A DNA stretch of 6,908 nt, from contig CALFIV010000203.1 of assembly GCA_937877295.1 (NCBI GenBank), positions 1 to 6,908 of the forward strand, written 5' to 3'. The notes under the pieces were generated by a model that saw only the letters and a list, made by a program, of their open reading frames with translations, was not told where the DNA came from and ran no database searches. Position 1 is the first letter of the stretch, and every line of letters starts with the position of its first letter. A program made the translations under genes and the position numbers. This document shows, piece after piece, positions 4,860 through 6,908 of the stretch. Source of the DNA: an uncultured Clostridia bacterium. Its GTDB lineage: Bacteria; Bacillota_A; Clostridia; Christensenellales; CAG-138.

Positions 4860-6908
4860 ATGACGCATACGGTAACATCGCAACGAACGCGCAAGCGTCG
4901 CGCGGGCCTTTGGATCGCGGGGGGCTTGCTTTTTGTATGCATTGCCGTGCTGATCCATTATCGCGGGGTGCGTCCCGTTCTGACGCGGGAATACGGCGAC
5001 GGCGCGCCGCTTGCGCAGGATTATACCGCGCGCGACGCAGCGCTGGATTTCGATGACGCCCGGCCCGGACTCGGGCTGCATGTGCTGAACCTGAAAATCG
5101 GCGGCGTCCCCACGCCGGTGCTTTTGCGGGTGCGCGATACGGTTGCGCCGACGGCGGAGGCACGGGATCGCGAAGCGGCTGTCGGCGTTCCGCTCGGCCC
5201 GGATGCATTTGTTCATGACCTGAAGGATGCGGACGTCGTGCGGCTTACATTTGCCGATCCGCCGGACTTTGCGCATGAAGGCGAACGGGATGTTACGATC
5301 CGCATGACGGACCGGTCGGGCAACCAAAGCACGGTTACGGCGCATCTTTCGGTCCGCGCCGCGCATCCGTCCATCACGCGGGAAGCAGGCGCAGAGCCGC
5401 CGGCTGCAGCGGACTTTCTGCTGGAAGGCGTCCGCGGTACGCTGGACCGTCCGATCACAGAGGAGCAGATGCGGCATGTCGGTACAACGCGTGTCGGCGT
5501 GACGACCGAAAGCGGCTTGCATTCCGTTTCCTCGTTGATCGTGCAGGATACCGTCGCGCCGCAGGCGGAAGGGCTGACGCTGTTGCTGCTGCCGGGTGAA
5601 ACGGTTTCGGCTGAGGATTGTGTGACGGATGTCTCGGATGAAACGACGCTGATATATACGTTTTTGCGCCGGCCGGACTATGGCTCGCGCACGACGCAGA
5701 CGGTCACGGTGCGTCTCACGGATGAGGGCGGCAATACGACCGATGTGCAGACGACGGTGCTGATCTCCGGCGTGCGGCCCAAGGTGATCGAAGCGCGGAC
5801 CGAGCCGCTGAACGCGATGGATTTTCAAAACGAGGAAGGCGACGAGATCGAAGTCCCGGCGTTTGTTCCGGAAGTGCCGGGTACATTTCCCGTTGAGATC
5901 CGTACAAACGGCGTCGAACAGACGGTGGCGATCACGGTCGTCGACACGACGCCGCCGCAGGTGCAGGAAACGAAGCTGACGTCCGGGTTCTATACGCAGC
6001 ATGTCTATGCGCCGGAGGCATTCTTTTCGGCGACGGACCTGACCGGCGTCACACTGTCCTATGTGCAAGAGCCGGACTGGGAACAAGCGGGACTGCAGAC
6101 CGTGTCCGTACGCGCGGAGGACGCATGCGGAAATGTGACGGTCATGCAGCGTTCAATTGAGCTGCTGACGGATACGAACGGCCCAAACATCTACGGCGTC
6201 ATCGACCGCATCTGCTACGTGAACGAGACGATTGCATACCGCAAGGAGGTGTTTGCCGAGGACGATGTGGACGGCCGCGTGGAGGTCGAGGTGGAATCCG
6301 AGGTCGATCCGCATGCGGAAGGCGTATACCGGGTGGCGTATCGCGCCAAGGACCGGAGCGGCAACGAAACGGTATGCGAATGCACGTTTACGCTGATCGA
6401 ACAGACGGTGACGGAGGAAGAGATCCGCTCGCTCGCAAGGCAGGCGCTGTCGGAGATTACAACACCCGATATGGTGGATGCGGAGAAGCTGAAAGCAATT
6501 TTCGATTATGTGCAAAAGCAGGTGAAATACGCCAACGGCGTGAACACCAACTACACCGACTGGCGCAAAGCGGCGTATGACGGCTTTACGTACGGCACGG
6601 GCGATTGCTACAACATCTATTCGGTCACGCGCGCGCTGCTCGATGAGACCGGCATTCCGTATCTGTCCGTCGAGCGCGTCAAGATCTATCCGCAGCGGAC
6701 GCGCCACTATTGGATGCATGTCAACGTCGGTACGGGCTGGTATTGCTACGATCCGACATGGACGCCGCGGCATCGGGTCAACTGCTTTATGTGGACCAAA
6801 CAGCAGAGAAGCGGCTATCGGAACTACTGGAACTACGACGAATCCAAATATCCGCCGCTTGCGACGACGCCGTTCGATTATGAAGCGGTCGTTGCAATGG
6901 AGCGGCAA
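4860..6908 (+). CDS. Membrane-anchored Ig-like repeat protein with transglutaminase-like domain (3' end outside window)
   Basis: The frame is open for 683 codons to the window edge. The N-terminus is short and basic (RKRR at 11-14), followed by one hydrophobic span (about 16-33), which predicts a signal anchor with the rest outside the cell. About four tandem Ig-like repeats follow. Each pairs a DTxxP-like motif (D93, D230, D362, D438) with a later D-xx-GN motif (D151, D288, D421, D498). A transglutaminase-like domain occupies about residues 535-640, with a full triad: C583 in GTGDCYNIYS, H616 in RHYWMHV and D631 in YCYDPTW. Such domains act as cysteine proteases, crosslinkers or amidases; the reaction here is unknown. 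The ATG at 4860 is the only start that keeps the basic N-terminus. It has no Shine-Dalgarno and follows the yajC terminator closely. No stop appears before the window ends. Confidence 0.85.
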   Translation, partial: MTHTVTSQRTRKRRAGLWIAGGLLFVCIAVLIHYRGVRPVLTREYGDGAPLAQDYTARDAALDFDDARPGLGLHVLNLKIGGVPTPVLLRVRDTVAPTAEARDREAAVGVPLGPDAFVHDLKDADVVRLTFADPPDFAHEGERDVTIRMTDRSGNQSTVTAHLSVRAAHPSITREAGAEPPAAADFLLEGVRGTLDRPITEEQMRHVGTTRVGVTTESGLHSVSSLIVQDTVAPQAEGLTLLLLPGETVSAEDCVTDVSDETTLIYTFLRRPDYGSRTTQTVTVRLTDEGGNTTDVQTTVLISGVRPKVIEARTEPLNAMDFQNEEGDEIEVPAFVPEVPGTFPVEIRTNGVEQTVAITVVDTTPPQVQETKLTSGFYTQHVYAPEAFFSATDLTGVTLSYVQEPDWEQAGLQTVSVRAEDACGNVTVMQRSIELLTDTNGPNIYGVIDRICYVNETIAYRKEVFAEDDVDGRVEVEVESEVDPHAEGVYRVAYRAKDRSGNETVCECTFTLIEQTVTEEEIRSLARQALSEITTPDMVDAEKLKAIFDYVQKQVKYANGVNTNYTDWRKAAYDGFTYGTGDCYNIYSVTRALLDETGIPYLSVERVKIYPQRTRHYWMHVNVGTGWYCYDPTWTPRHRVNCFMWTKQQRSGYRNYWNYDESKYPPLATTPFDYEAVVAMERQ

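Noticed and set aside
4803..4860. Possible fusion of YajC with the transglutaminase protein by TGA read-through, since both share one frame
   Set aside because: A strong intrinsic terminator lies between them, there is no recoding signal, and both proteins have complete N- or C-terminal ends of their own. The shared frame is a one-in-three chance.
4410..6086. A 558-codon open frame on the minus strand, opposite yajC and the transglutaminase gene, and a further 251-codon one at 6153-6908
   Set aside because: Both are in exact codon register with the plus-strand genes. They stay open only because TTA, CTA and TCA codons are almost absent there (one TCA, at 6153-6155, separates them). The translations are rich in Arg, His and Cys with no recognisable domain, whereas the plus strand has clear motifs.

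Overview
The window looks like chromosomal DNA from a fairly GC-rich member of the Bacillota, most likely a Clostridia-type anaerobe. This rests on strong Shine-Dalgarno sites (AAAGGAG, AAAGGAGG, GAGGTGAT), SigA-type promoters with 17-bp spacers, short U-tailed terminators and a compact iscR-iscS-iscU cluster of clostridial style. No phage, insertion sequence, CRISPR, tRNA or rRNA signal was seen. The species cannot be named from the sequence alone.

Layout. (1) Positions 1-1428, plus strand: the 3' part of aspS (aspartyl-tRNA synthetase), then trxA (thioredoxin) 31 nt downstream, closed by a terminator at 1440-1473. (2) Positions 1480-1962, minus strand: a GNAT acetyltransferase converging on trxA. 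Its promoter places the predicted transcript start on the ATG, so the mRNA is probably leaderless. (3) Positions 1963-2089: a divergent intergenic region with two back-to-back promoters, a perfect 7-bp inverted repeat, and a pair of near-identical 15-bp elements that bracket the iscR promoter. (4) Positions 2090-4296, plus strand: a tight operon of an Rrf2/IscR regulator with a cysteine cluster, cysteine desulfurase, the IscU scaffold and a 49-residue membrane protein of unknown function, ending in a strong terminator at 4302-4330. (5) Positions 4360-4845: yajC with its own near-consensus promoter and terminator. (6) Positions 4860-6908: a 683-codon open frame that runs off the window. It encodes a membrane-anchored, probably extracytoplasmic protein with about four Ig-like repeats followed by a transglutaminase-like domain with a complete Cys-His-Asp triad.

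How the genes fit together: the operon in region 4 is a minimal iron-sulfur assembly module. IscS takes sulfur from cysteine, IscU builds the cluster, and IscR probably senses cluster supply and controls the operon. No IscA, HscA, HscB or ferredoxin gene is present here. YajC belongs to the Sec translocon accessory complex, and the large transglutaminase protein is itself a predicted Sec substrate. The neighbouring genes aspS and trxA are housekeeping genes.

The main points of interest are the promoter architecture between the GNAT gene and iscR, the small membrane protein attached to the isc operon, and the Ig-like/transglutaminase protein, whose start codon lies just after a terminator without a visible ribosome binding site.
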